From: Pedobacter faecalis | GTDB taxonomy: Bacteria; Bacteroidota; Bacteroidia; Sphingobacteriales; Sphingobacteriaceae | NCBI RefSeq assembly: GCF_030182585.1 | Contig: NZ_JARXOW010000002.1 | Span: 1 to 64,000 of the forward strand | DNA length: 64,000 bases | Direction of reading: 5' to 3' | Part shown: piece after piece, positions 1-8,300 of the stretch | How the letters are laid out: each line of letters begins with the position of its first letter | Position numbering within the stretch: position 1 is the first letter of the stretch | Notes under the pieces: model-generated | What the model was told of the DNA's origin: nothing | Database searches by the model: none | What the model saw: only the letters and a program-made list of their open reading frames with translations | Made by a program: the position numbers and the translations under genes

Positions 1-198
1 CGGAGTTCTTGTCTTTATGAACCAAACCGGCTTCCGATAACCCCATTGCTATCTTTAACTCCCTGCTTCTTGGTACAGCATCAGATATCCGCTACAGGTA
101 GACATACAGGTCAAATGTTAAAATGTGCTAAATTGAATTTAGGCACTTCTAAAAACCGTATTTTAGTAAATACGTTATAGTACATAAATTGCACGCAC
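1..198. other. Left-edge intergenic stretch, no gene assigned
   Basis: No convincing gene starts or ends here. The plus strand is open from the edge to a stop near position 178, but the reading has no recognisable features. On the minus strand a frame is open from about position 99 to the edge, with a possible ATG at 46-44; too little is visible to call it. The last part is AT-rich and should hold the promoter of the subtilase gene, but no exact TAnnTTTG box is present. Confidence 0.4.
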
Positions 199-1962
199 AT
201 GAAATTGAAATTAGTTGGGGTTGTATTCTGCCTGTTGTTGTTTAATCTAACCGTACATGCTCAGGATAAAAAAATTGTCCTGCCTCCGAACTGGTATAAT
301 CTCGATCTGGCTGCTGATGGTTTTTTCGGTATAAGTACAGAGAAGGCTTATGCTCAGTTGCTTAATGGCAAGGGAGCTAAAGAGCGTATTGTTGTAGCGG
401 TTATTGACGGTGGTGTGCAGGTTAACCATGAGGATCTGAAGGGGGTGATGTGGTTGAACACGAAGGAAATTCCCGGGAATGGTATCGATGATGACAAGAA
501 TGGCTACATAGATGATGTCAATGGCTGGAATTTTATTGGTTCTAAGAATGGCAATCTTGCTTATGATAATCTTGAACTGATCCGTATTTATCGAAAATAC
601 CATGATAAGTATAAGTCTGCGATCCGTTCCACCGTATTGGACAGCACTGAGAAGCAGGAGTATGCGGAGTACAACCGTGCTGTGAGGGAGTTTGGAAAGC
701 GTTACAACAATGCTGATGAAAACTTTCGTGTATTGAGTGCCATCAAAAAGGTGCTCGATTCGGTAGCCGTTGTCAACAAGGTTGCGGTACCAAACTTAGA
801 GCAGATTGAGCGGTATGTTGCAGATGATGAACAGGAGGAACAAATTAAGAAGATTATCCGGTCGGGCACGCGTCAGGAAGGGTCTTTTGAGAAATTCTAT
901 AAGGAGATCATGGATGGTTATAAACAGGTCGACGTGATGATCAGATATAATCTTAATCCTAAGTATGACGAACGCGAGAAGCTTGTGGGCGACAATTATG
1001 AGGACTCCTCGGAACGTCTATATGGCAACAATGATGTTCAGGGTCCTAATGCCGACCACGGTTCGCATGTAGCGGGTATTATTGCGGCCGATCGTACAAA
1101 CGCTATCGGTATTAATGGGGTGGCCGACCACGTCAGTATTATGGCTATCCGCGTGGTTCCGGAGGGCGATGAGCGTGATAAGGACGTGGCCAATGGGATC
1201 AGGTATGCAGTTGATAATGGCGCCAGGATTATCAACATGAGTTTCGGAAAAGGTTTTAAGTGGGATAAGGCGGTGGTTGATAAGGCGGTTAAATATGCGG
1301 AGCAGAAGGGGGTGTTGCTTGTTCATGCGGCGGGCAACGACAATTCTGATAACGATGTCGTGGAGAACTATCCTAACAAGTTTTATGATACTCCTGAAGC
1401 AAGGGCTCATAAGAAACGTGCCGACTCTATAGCGGCATTGCCTGTCAAGTTTGATATCAACAGTATACCTGAGCGGGGCGCTCCTCAGCAAAGCAGGGTG
1501 GGTATGAATCCGCTGAAGCCTAGACCTATTGATACGGTAAAATTTAGTTTTCCGCACGCGTCGAACTGGATTGAAGTAGGGGCCAGCGCCTATCATGATA
1601 ATGCTGATCTGAAGGCTTCTTTCTCTAATTATGGCAAGTATACGGTGGATGTATTTGCACCTGGCTTTATGATTAAGTCGACAGTGCCGGATAATAAGTA
1701 TGAGGAATTTGACGGGACCAGTATGGCGGCGCCGGTTGTCTCTGGCCTGGCTGCGCTTATATGGTCGCGCTATCCCGATCTTAAAGCGCCGCAAATCAGG
1801 GAGATTATTATGAAGTCAGTAAGGAAGGTCGACCGCAAAGTAAAGCATGTAAATAGTCGCGGTGAAAGTATACGTGTGCCCTTGTCTGAACTCTGTGTAA
1901 GTGGTGGTATTGTAAATGCTTACGATGCGCTTAAGCTGGCTGAAAGCTATTCGGTAAAATAA
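199..1962 (+). CDS. Secreted S8 family serine peptidase (subtilase) with long insert
   Basis: This is a secreted subtilisin-like protease of 587 residues. A signal peptide covers about residues 1-21 and ends in VHAQ. The catalytic triad is visible: Asp70 in AVIDGG, His287 in DHGSHVAG and Ser508 in GTSMAAP, with oxyanion-hole Asn380 in HAAGN. The stretch NGIDDDKNGYIDDVNGW (94-110) is an acidic, calcium-site-like segment common in Bacteroidota subtilases. About 215 residues separate Asp and His, where classical subtilisins have only some 30-40; this charged, probably helical insert is the odd part. No sorting domain is seen at the C-terminus. The gene stands alone, followed by a bidirectional terminator. 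Family assignment is firm; substrate is unknown. Confidence 0.95.
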   Translation: MKLKLVGVVFCLLLFNLTVHAQDKKIVLPPNWYNLDLAADGFFGISTEKAYAQLLNGKGAKERIVVAVIDGGVQVNHEDLKGVMWLNTKEIPGNGIDDDKNGYIDDVNGWNFIGSKNGNLAYDNLELIRIYRKYHDKYKSAIRSTVLDSTEKQEYAEYNRAVREFGKRYNNADENFRVLSAIKKVLDSVAVVNKVAVPNLEQIERYVADDEQEEQIKKIIRSGTRQEGSFEKFYKEIMDGYKQVDVMIRYNLNPKYDEREKLVGDNYEDSSERLYGNNDVQGPNADHGSHVAGIIAADRTNAIGINGVADHVSIMAIRVVPEGDERDKDVANGIRYAVDNGARIINMSFGKGFKWDKAVVDKAVKYAEQKGVLLVHAAGNDNSDNDVVENYPNKFYDTPEARAHKKRADSIAALPVKFDINSIPERGAPQQSRVGMNPLKPRPIDTVKFSFPHASNWIEVGASAYHDNADLKASFSNYGKYTVDVFAPGFMIKSTVPDNKYEEFDGTSMAAPVVSGLAALIWSRYPDLKAPQIREIIMKSVRKVDRKVKHVNSRGESIRVPLSELCVSGGIVNAYDALKLAESYSVK

Positions 1963-1978
1963 TAACTCACTACATAGA

Positions 1979-2013
1979 AAAAGCCCCTGTTCTTGATAGA
2001 AAAGGGGCTTTTT
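1979..2013. terminator. Bidirectional terminator between subtilase and tRNA
   Basis: AAAAAGCCCC and GGGGCTTTTT form a strong hairpin around a 14-16 base loop, with A and T runs on both sides. It lies 16 bases after the subtilase stop and can serve both that gene and the convergent tRNA gene. Confidence 0.85.
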
Positions 2014-2015
2014 AG

Positions 2016-2089
2016 TAGCGGGGAGCAGGATCGAACTGCCGACCTCAGGGTTATGAATCCTGCGCTCTAACCATCTGAGCTACCCCGCC
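2016..2089 (-). tRNA. tRNA-Met (anticodon CAU)
   Basis: The minus strand folds into a full cloverleaf of 74 bases: 7-bp acceptor stem (GGCGGGG with CCCCGCT, first pair G-U), D arm with GCTC/GAGC, anticodon loop TTCATAA, T arm with loop TTCGATC, and discriminator A. The anticodon complement is at 2053-2055. The last anticodon-stem pair is an A-C mismatch. CCA is not encoded. CAU can also be tRNA-Ile2 after lysidine modification; elongator Met is my choice because the overall sequence resembles Bacteroidota tRNA-Met, but sequence alone does not settle it. It is not a typical initiator because the first base pair forms. Confidence 0.9.
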
Positions 2090-2113
2090 GGAATTCTTAT
2101 TTTTTAAGAGTTG

Positions 2114-2121
2114 CAAATATA
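2114..2121 (-). promoter_or_regulatory. Minus-7 box of the tRNA-CAU promoter
   Basis: TATATTTG on the minus strand fits the Bacteroidota TAnnTTTG box exactly and lies 24 bases before the tRNA 5' end. The following leader closely matches the one before rpmB (see findings). Confidence 0.7.
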
Positions 2122-2192
2122 GAATAATTTACTTTTCTTTAGAAACAAATTAAAAAAAATAGTCTAATCAGTCAGGATTTAACAAGTCTATA

Positions 2193-2573
2193 ATGTCGGA
2201 AAAGAAAAAATTTACGCTGGAGTATGAGATCAGGTCATCCCCACGTATTTTGTTCAGTTTTATTAGCGAGCCCAACGGTTTGTCTCAATGGTTTGCTGAT
2301 GACGTTGTTTTCCGGGATCAGGTTTATACCTTTAAATGGGATGATGAAGAGCAACGTGCCAAGCTCTTAAGCATTAAGGAAAACAAATCCATTAAGTTTA
2401 AATGGATTGATGATGACCCGCATTGCTACTTCGAGATGGAGATCTTGCAGGACGAACTGACCAATGATGTGGCGCTTGCCATAACCGACTTTGCGACAGA
2501 TGAAACGTTGTCTGAAAGAACGTTGATCTGGGACAATCAGATTGATTACCTCCACAGCGTAATAGGGGCGTAA
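2193..2573 (+). CDS. START-like domain protein (START_2 type)
   Basis: A 126-residue soluble protein without signal peptide or membrane segment. The pattern EYEIRSSPRILFSFISEPNGL, WFADDV, and a C-terminal helix with WDNQIDYLHSVIGA matches the small Bacteroidota family of START/SRPBCC-like proteins, which form a helix-grip fold with a hydrophobic cavity. The ligand and role are unknown. It lies upstream of the LptF/G-type permease in the same direction with 27 bases between, although that gene has its own promoter box. Start chosen at the first ATG, which gives the family's usual length. Confidence 0.75.
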   Translation: MSEKKKFTLEYEIRSSPRILFSFISEPNGLSQWFADDVVFRDQVYTFKWDDEEQRAKLLSIKENKSIKFKWIDDDPHCYFEMEILQDELTNDVALAITDFATDETLSERTLIWDNQIDYLHSVIGA

Positions 2574-2588
2574 TAGCAAGTTTTTCCG

Positions 2589-2596
2589 TATATTTG
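2589..2596 (+). promoter_or_regulatory. Minus-7 box abutting the LptF/G-type gene
   Basis: TATATTTG, an exact TAnnTTTG box, ends only 4 bases before the TTG start codon at 2601. If used, the transcript would begin at or within a base or two of the start codon. Confidence 0.6.
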
Positions 2597-2600
2597 TACG

Positions 2601-4022
2601 TTGAAAAAGATTCATTTACTTTTATTAAAAGCATTCATAAGACCTTTTTTCGTCACATTTTTTATTGTGATGTTTATCTTATTGATGCTCTTCCTTTTTA
2701 AGTATGTAGATGATTTAATAGGGAAGGGGTTCGAGTGGTATGTGATATTGGAACTGATGTATTATGCATCGGCGGCCAATGTTTCCATGGCCTTGCCGCT
2801 GTCTATCCTGCTTTCGTCTATCATGACCTTTGGTACCTTGGGTGAGAATTACGAGCTGGTTGCGATTAAGTCGGCCGGTGTATCGTTGCAAAAGGCGATG
2901 ACGCCGCTTTTTGTGCTGATCATCTTTTTAGCAATAGGCTCATTTTTGTTCTCAGATTATATGTTGCCCAAAGCAAATTTAAAGTATGGGTCGCTTTTAT
3001 GGGACATCACAAATAAGAAGCTTTCCTTTCTGATTAAACCAGGCGTGTTTAATAACAGTATACCGGGTTATTCTATCCGGGTAGACAAAAAAGGTGATGA
3101 TGGGGTATCCTTATACGATGTGATGATTTATGATCATACCTCCACCAGCGGTGTTCCGAAGATCATTCTCGCACGTGAAGGTACGATGTCAAGTAACGAT
3201 CAGTATCTTTTTCTGAAGCTGAAAGATGGTGTGCGTTATGAGGAGTCGGGAGGGCGAAATAGCTATGGTAACCCGAGACAGGAACTGACGCGTATGCGTT
3301 TTAAGGAAACGGATCAGAAATTTGATATTTCGAGCTTCAATATGAACCGCACGGATGAGCAGTTTTTCCGGAACAACACGGCGATGCTGAACCTGAAGGG
3401 GCTGACAAAGAAAGGCGATTCTTTGAACAGGGATCTGGATAGTCTGAATAAGTTTGCCGCGCTGAATGTAAGTTCGTACTATAAGCAGAACAATTACACC
3501 AAAGGCTACTCGAAAGTTAAGACAGCTCCAAAGCCTATTAAGAGCACTTTGCTGGCTACCATACCGGAACCTGATCGGCTTGCTTCTGTACAGGCTGCGA
3601 TGGATATGGCGACCTCGGTTAAGCAGGTTACTTCGAGCAGAATCTCCGAGTATGAAGATAAGATCAAAAACATTACGAAGGTCGAACTGGAATATCAGCG
3701 GAAATTCACGCTTGCAGCTTCCTGTCTGCTGCTGTTCTTTATAGGAGCTCCGCTTGGTGCAATTATCAGAAAGGGCGGGCTTGGCCTCCCTGTGGTGATG
3801 GCAATTATATTCTTCTTGATCTATCATATCATCGCTACGGTTTCTGAGAAGTCGGCCACTACGGGCTCGCTCCGGCCATTCTTCGGGATGTGGCTAGCTA
3901 TATTTGTCTTGTCGCCCTTAGGGGCATTTCTAACCTATAAAGCTACGGTGGATTCGGTGTTGTTTGACTTGGATTACTTTAAGCAACTGACGGCTAAGAT
4001 TTTGCGGAAAAAGGAGTCCTGA
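2601..4022 (+). CDS. LptF/LptG family permease (YjgP/YjgQ)
   Basis: A 473-residue inner-membrane protein of the LPS-export permease family. Three membrane segments lie at the N-terminus (about 10-115), followed by a large periplasmic beta-rich region (about 125-330) and three C-terminal membrane segments (about 370-455) with the family-typical GAPLGAIIRKGGLGLP. In the known pathway LptF and LptG with LptB extract LPS and pass it to LptC. The start is a TTG; the N-terminal MKKIHLLLLKAFIRPF pattern agrees with family members, and the next ATG (residue 24) would cut the first helix. Whether it is the LptF or the LptG copy cannot be told here. Confidence 0.9.
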   Translation: MKKIHLLLLKAFIRPFFVTFFIVMFILLMLFLFKYVDDLIGKGFEWYVILELMYYASAANVSMALPLSILLSSIMTFGTLGENYELVAIKSAGVSLQKAMTPLFVLIIFLAIGSFLFSDYMLPKANLKYGSLLWDITNKKLSFLIKPGVFNNSIPGYSIRVDKKGDDGVSLYDVMIYDHTSTSGVPKIILAREGTMSSNDQYLFLKLKDGVRYEESGGRNSYGNPRQELTRMRFKETDQKFDISSFNMNRTDEQFFRNNTAMLNLKGLTKKGDSLNRDLDSLNKFAALNVSSYYKQNNYTKGYSKVKTAPKPIKSTLLATIPEPDRLASVQAAMDMATSVKQVTSSRISEYEDKIKNITKVELEYQRKFTLAASCLLLFFIGAPLGAIIRKGGLGLPVVMAIIFFLIYHIIATVSEKSATTGSLRPFFGMWLAIFVLSPLGAFLTYKATVDSVLFDLDYFKQLTAKILRKKES

Positions 4023-4077
4023 TGTATTCCTTACGTATTCATGATAGTTTATTCCGGTTTTTTGATGCCTAACTTCG

Positions 4078-4085
4078 TAACTTTG
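4078..4085 (+). promoter_or_regulatory. Minus-7 box upstream of ribBA
   Basis: TAACTTTG fits TAnnTTTG and lies 47 bases before the ribBA ATG. The short leader has no room for an FMN riboswitch. Confidence 0.55.
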
Positions 4086-4132
4086 CAGGGTGCCTGCAAG
4101 ACCTCATTGTTTCTGCGGGATTATTTATTGCT

Positions 4133-5344
4133 ATGGAAATAAAATTAAACGCTATAGAAGAAGCTATTGCGGAGATAAAAGCGGGTAAGGTGGTTATTGT
4201 TGTAGATGATGAGGACCGCGAAAATGAAGGCGATTTTTTAACGGCTGCAGCCAACGCCACACCCGAGGTAATCAATTTTATGGCTACGTATGGCAGGGGT
4301 TTAATTTGTGCTTCCCTTACGGAGGAGCGTTGCGATGAGCTTGGTCTGGAACTGATGGTCGGCAAGAATACCGCTGCCCATGAGACGAACTTTACCGTGT
4401 CTGTCGATTTGCTGGGACACGGGTGCACAACAGGTATTTCCGCTTCTGACCGCTCCAAGACTATTTTAGCGCTTATAAATCCGAAAACCAATCCTGCTGA
4501 ACTTGGCAAGCCCGGACATATTTTCCCCTTGAGGGCAAAAGACGGAGGTGTGCTGAGAAGATCGGGACACACGGAGGCGGCGGTAGATCTTGCCAGGTTG
4601 GCGGGTATGGAACCAGCCGGTGTGCTTGTTGAGATTATGAAAGACGACGGGGAGATGGCGAGGTTACCGGATCTGGTCAAAATTGCGGCTCAGCATCAGT
4701 TAAAGATCATATCGATCAAAGATCTGATCGCGTATCGACTAACTAAGGAAAGCCTGATTCATCAGGAGGTTACCGTTAATCTTCCTACACAATGGGGAGA
4801 TTTTAAGATGACCGCTTATACCCAACTGGATAACAATGCTACCCACCTTGCCATCAGTAAAGGTGAGTGGCAGGAAGATGAATCGGTACTGGCCCGTGTA
4901 CATTCATCTTGCGTAACCGGGGATATTTTTGGTTCCTGCCGTTGTGATTGCGGACCCCAGCTCCATAAGGCGATGGAAATGATAGAAAAGGAGGGTAAAG
5001 GCGTGATTGTTTATATGAACCAGGAGGGCAGGGGTATTGGTCTTATCAATAAGCTGAGGTCTTATAACCTGCAGGATGCTGGCTTTGACACGGTGGAGGC
5101 GAATATTAAACTCGGTTTCAAAAGTGACGAGCGCGATTATGGCGTAGGCGCACAGATTCTTCGTGCCCAGGGGGTTATGAAGATGAAGCTGATGTCTAAC
5201 AATCCGATGAAAAGAGCTGGATTGATAGGATACGGCTTAGAGATCGTTGAGAATATTCCTATTGAGATCAAAAGCAACGTTCATAATGAACTTTACCTTA
5301 AAACTAAGCGCGATAAGATGGGTCACCAGATTATGAAGGGCTAG
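4133..5344 (+). CDS. ribBA: Bifunctional DHBP synthase / GTP cyclohydrolase II
   Basis: A 403-residue fusion that supplies both branches of riboflavin synthesis. The N-terminal half (about 1-200) is 3,4-dihydroxy-2-butanone-4-phosphate synthase, with acidic motif [11 protein letters not shown] and [10 protein letters not shown]. The C-terminal half (about 205-403) is GTP cyclohydrolase II, with zinc ligands in the C-x10-C-x-C arrangement ([14 protein letters not shown]), and NQEGRGIGL and [11 protein letters not shown]. All expected catalytic motifs are present. It has its own promoter box and is convergent with the TamB-like gene, whose stop is only 7 bases away. Confidence 0.97.
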   Translation: MEIKLNAIEEAIAEIKAGKVVIVVDDEDRENEGDFLTAAANATPEVINFMATYGRGLICASLTEERCDELGLELMVGKNTAAHETNFTVSVDLLGHGCTTGISASDRSKTILALINPKTNPAELGKPGHIFPLRAKDGGVLRRSGHTEAAVDLARLAGMEPAGVLVEIMKDDGEMARLPDLVKIAAQHQLKIISIKDLIAYRLTKESLIHQEVTVNLPTQWGDFKMTAYTQLDNNATHLAISKGEWQEDESVLARVHSSCVTGDIFGSCRCDCGPQLHKAMEMIEKEGKGVIVYMNQEGRGIGLINKLRSYNLQDAGFDTVEANIKLGFKSDERDYGVGAQILRAQGVMKMKLMSNNPMKRAGLIGYGLEIVENIPIEIKSNVHNELYLKTKRDKMGHQIMKG

Positions 5345-5351
5345 ATGTCTC

Positions 5352-8300
5352 CTATTTGTTGTTCTTTTTCTCCTTCAGCATAACCGGTGAACGCTGGTAG
5401 CTTGTGCTGTCCGGGCGATTGGACTTCAGTGTATCGGTCGGTTTGCTCGGTTTATAGGTTCCTGTAAGGCGCTTTACAAATTCCCTGAAGCTGTCAAATT
5501 GCTGTGTGTAGATCAGTCCGAGTGACGTTACATTGTTGTTCTGGCTGCCACCCAGAGGTGTATTCAGAAACAGACCCTGTTGTGTAGGAGGCTTGTTGGC
5601 CAGTTTCCCAATCAACGTTCCGTCCTTCTTTATAAGTGTTAATATCTCTACTTCTCCGCCAACATTGTCTCTCGTAAACCCTATGGGCGACAAATCGTTC
5701 GTACTTCTCCTGTCGACGATCCCTGCATTTAAGACGACGCGGTTGTTGAAGAACCGGAAAGATGCGTTGGCTTCACTGAGCGACCTGATATTGATGTCCA
5801 CGAAGTCAAGGTTTAACGAGGACAGCACGTTGTTGAACTGATTAAACAGTAGTTCTGTTGCCGTACTCGCTACGCCGGAGGTAAGCTGTTTTCCAAGGCC
5901 CTCTGCACCGGTGCCCGGAGCAAAGCTCCTCCGTATGATCAAACTTAGCGCCTGGAGGTTTCTGTTGTTGTCATCGTTAAAGTATGACTGAAGCTCTTCT
6001 TTAATCGCGGGGTTTGATGGAAAGAAGATGTCCAGTCTAATGTCTGGCTTCAGAAGAAGTCCCGATAATCCCATTTCAACCTCGGTAAGCACACGTTCAT
6101 TTACAGCACTTCCCGCATCACGGTTTGCCGCAGTATACAGATCGTTCAGGCTTGCCCGTAGTGCGTATATTGCCTTCAGGTTAATTTGAGCGTTATTGGG
6201 ATTACCTGTCCAGCGGATGGTTCCACCCTGGCGTATGGTAAATTTCTTATTGATGATTTCCTGAGCTGTAAAATCAAAGCTCCCGGATTCGATAATGTAG
6301 TCGCCCGACATCTCAAAGTCGCCAAGACTGTTGATGTTCAGTTCAAGGTTCTTGGAGTAACCGCGACCACTCAGGTTACCCAGCGTAGTATAAATATTCG
6401 CCGTACTGTTAGCGTCTACAACCAGTTTCAGGTTCATCGTGAGACCATCGAAAGTTGTGGGTTTTTTAACGGTTCTCAACGTGTCTTTACTTACGAAGGT
6501 AATGAAGTCTTTGCTTGCCACGGTCTCTGAATTGTTTAGCGGCAGGTTAAAAACAGTACCTTTTTCAGTCTTCGCATCTATATCAATAAACATGTTGTTG
6601 GTAGGGCCTTTAAACTTGAAAGTCCCCGATCCGTAGGCTCTGCCAAAGTAGATGGAGTTATCTTTTTCAGTAGTGTTGAGCGCCATGATGTTTTCGGCAT
6701 TTATGGTCACATCGAGCGTTGGATTGTTTATGTTATTGAGATCTACTGTTCCGGTCGCAACCGCCTCGTGACCTTCCACATCAAGAAGCTTGAGGCTGTT
6801 GAGATCAATAACACTGCTGTTTACCGCTACTTCGTCTGAGAGAATATATGTTGTCTTTAAATAATTGACGGTCATCTTGCCTTCATCAAACGAGATTTCG
6901 CCGTTAATGTCGGGCTTAGTAAGGTTGCCTTTAACACTAAGTTCGGCAGAAATATGCCCTCCCAGGTCTGAAACAAGCCTGCTCAGGAAAGGTTCGAGTA
7001 CAGCTAATTCACTGTCGTTAAGTTCTACCCCAAGGTCGATCTCACTTTTTTCCAGATCTATATTTCCCACAGCGCTCAAGCTTTCCCTGCCTTCGGCACG
7101 TATCGTTGTATAAATGTTCGCCGCCTTATTCAGCTGATCGTAAGATGAGGTGTCGGTGAGCCGACCGATGTAAGTATCATTAAACGTCAATGAATCAACG
7201 ATGATATTATCAGAAATCCGTGGTGCTTTAAGAACATTTCTAAGTTTAGTATCGCCGTTTAGGCGTCCTTTCAGCGTGATCCCGAGAGTCTTGACAAATG
7301 GATTTAGACTTTGAAGGTCGATGTCTTTAAAACCTACTACAAGTAGGTCTGCCGGGTCGTCCGATAAGATACCGTCTACAGTCAGCAACTGTCCACCGTT
7401 ACTCAGATCAAAATTACGTATCTCAGTTTTGCCTTCGTTAAGACTTATACGTACCTTCTCCTGGATTTTCCAGTCCTCGCTGTTAATCTTAAGGTCGGAC
7501 GGCAGGATGCTGATCTTGGCCGTGGTATCATTCGTAAATTCGACCAGGCCGTTTAGATCCAGTTGGTTGGCATCATCAGCATTGGCCAGTTTGACGTTGA
7601 GCGATAAACTGTCGTTCCTCAGGATGTTGGAGATGTTGACGTTTTTAATATACAGACTATCATTCAGGTCGACACGGTCAGTAGTGATAATTGCCTGCAA
7701 CTGGTTTTCAGAAGTGTTTTCGTCGACGATGATATTGTGCGCAATGATTCCCTTGTAGGTCAGCTTAGTAACAAATCCATTTACTGTGGCGATGTTCTTT
7801 GACGAATCAAAATTGCCGATAAATATGGCATGATCAGTGATTTCAAGGCCTGGAATAAATAGCTGTGCAATTGGCTCAAAGCGCTTCAGTTTCAGGTTGA
7901 AATTAAAGATCTGATCGCCATAAGGCTTAATGTCGGTTTGCAGCGATGGGATATACTTTTTGGCGAGCGCCTTATAGTAGGACGGTATGGCATTTAAATC
8001 GTACTGGCCTTTCACGCTGGCTTCCAGTACATCAGAGGTAATAGTCAGGTTTCTGTCGCGACCCGTACCGCTTGCCGACAGTTTCACGGAGTCGATGTGA
8101 TAGATTCCTTTAACATTGTCTAACCTCACTTCCTGAATAAGCAGATCACCCTGAATGTTGTTCAGATTGTTACCGGAAAAGTTCGTCTTGAACTTGGCGT
8201 CGATCATGAGCGAGTCCTTATGGAGATGCAATGCTTTCAGTTTGGCCTTACTGATCGTTGCCTCAAAGTTGAAAACCGGCAGTACGGGATTGAGGTTTAC

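Noticed and set aside
1018..1794. Long minus-strand frame (258 codons) inside the subtilase gene
   Set aside because: It is antisense to conserved catalytic motifs, has arginine/histidine-rich composition typical of antisense reading, and no promoter.
2022..2089. Initiator tRNA
   Set aside because: The first acceptor pair (G-U) can form and the anticodon stem lacks the three G-C pairs typical of initiators.
4086..4132. FMN riboswitch in front of ribBA
   Set aside because: Only about 45 bases lie between the promoter box and the start, and no conserved RFN-type stems are visible.
6186..7758. Several plus-strand frames inside the TamB-like gene
   Set aside because: They are shadows of a continuous, well-structured coding frame on the other strand.
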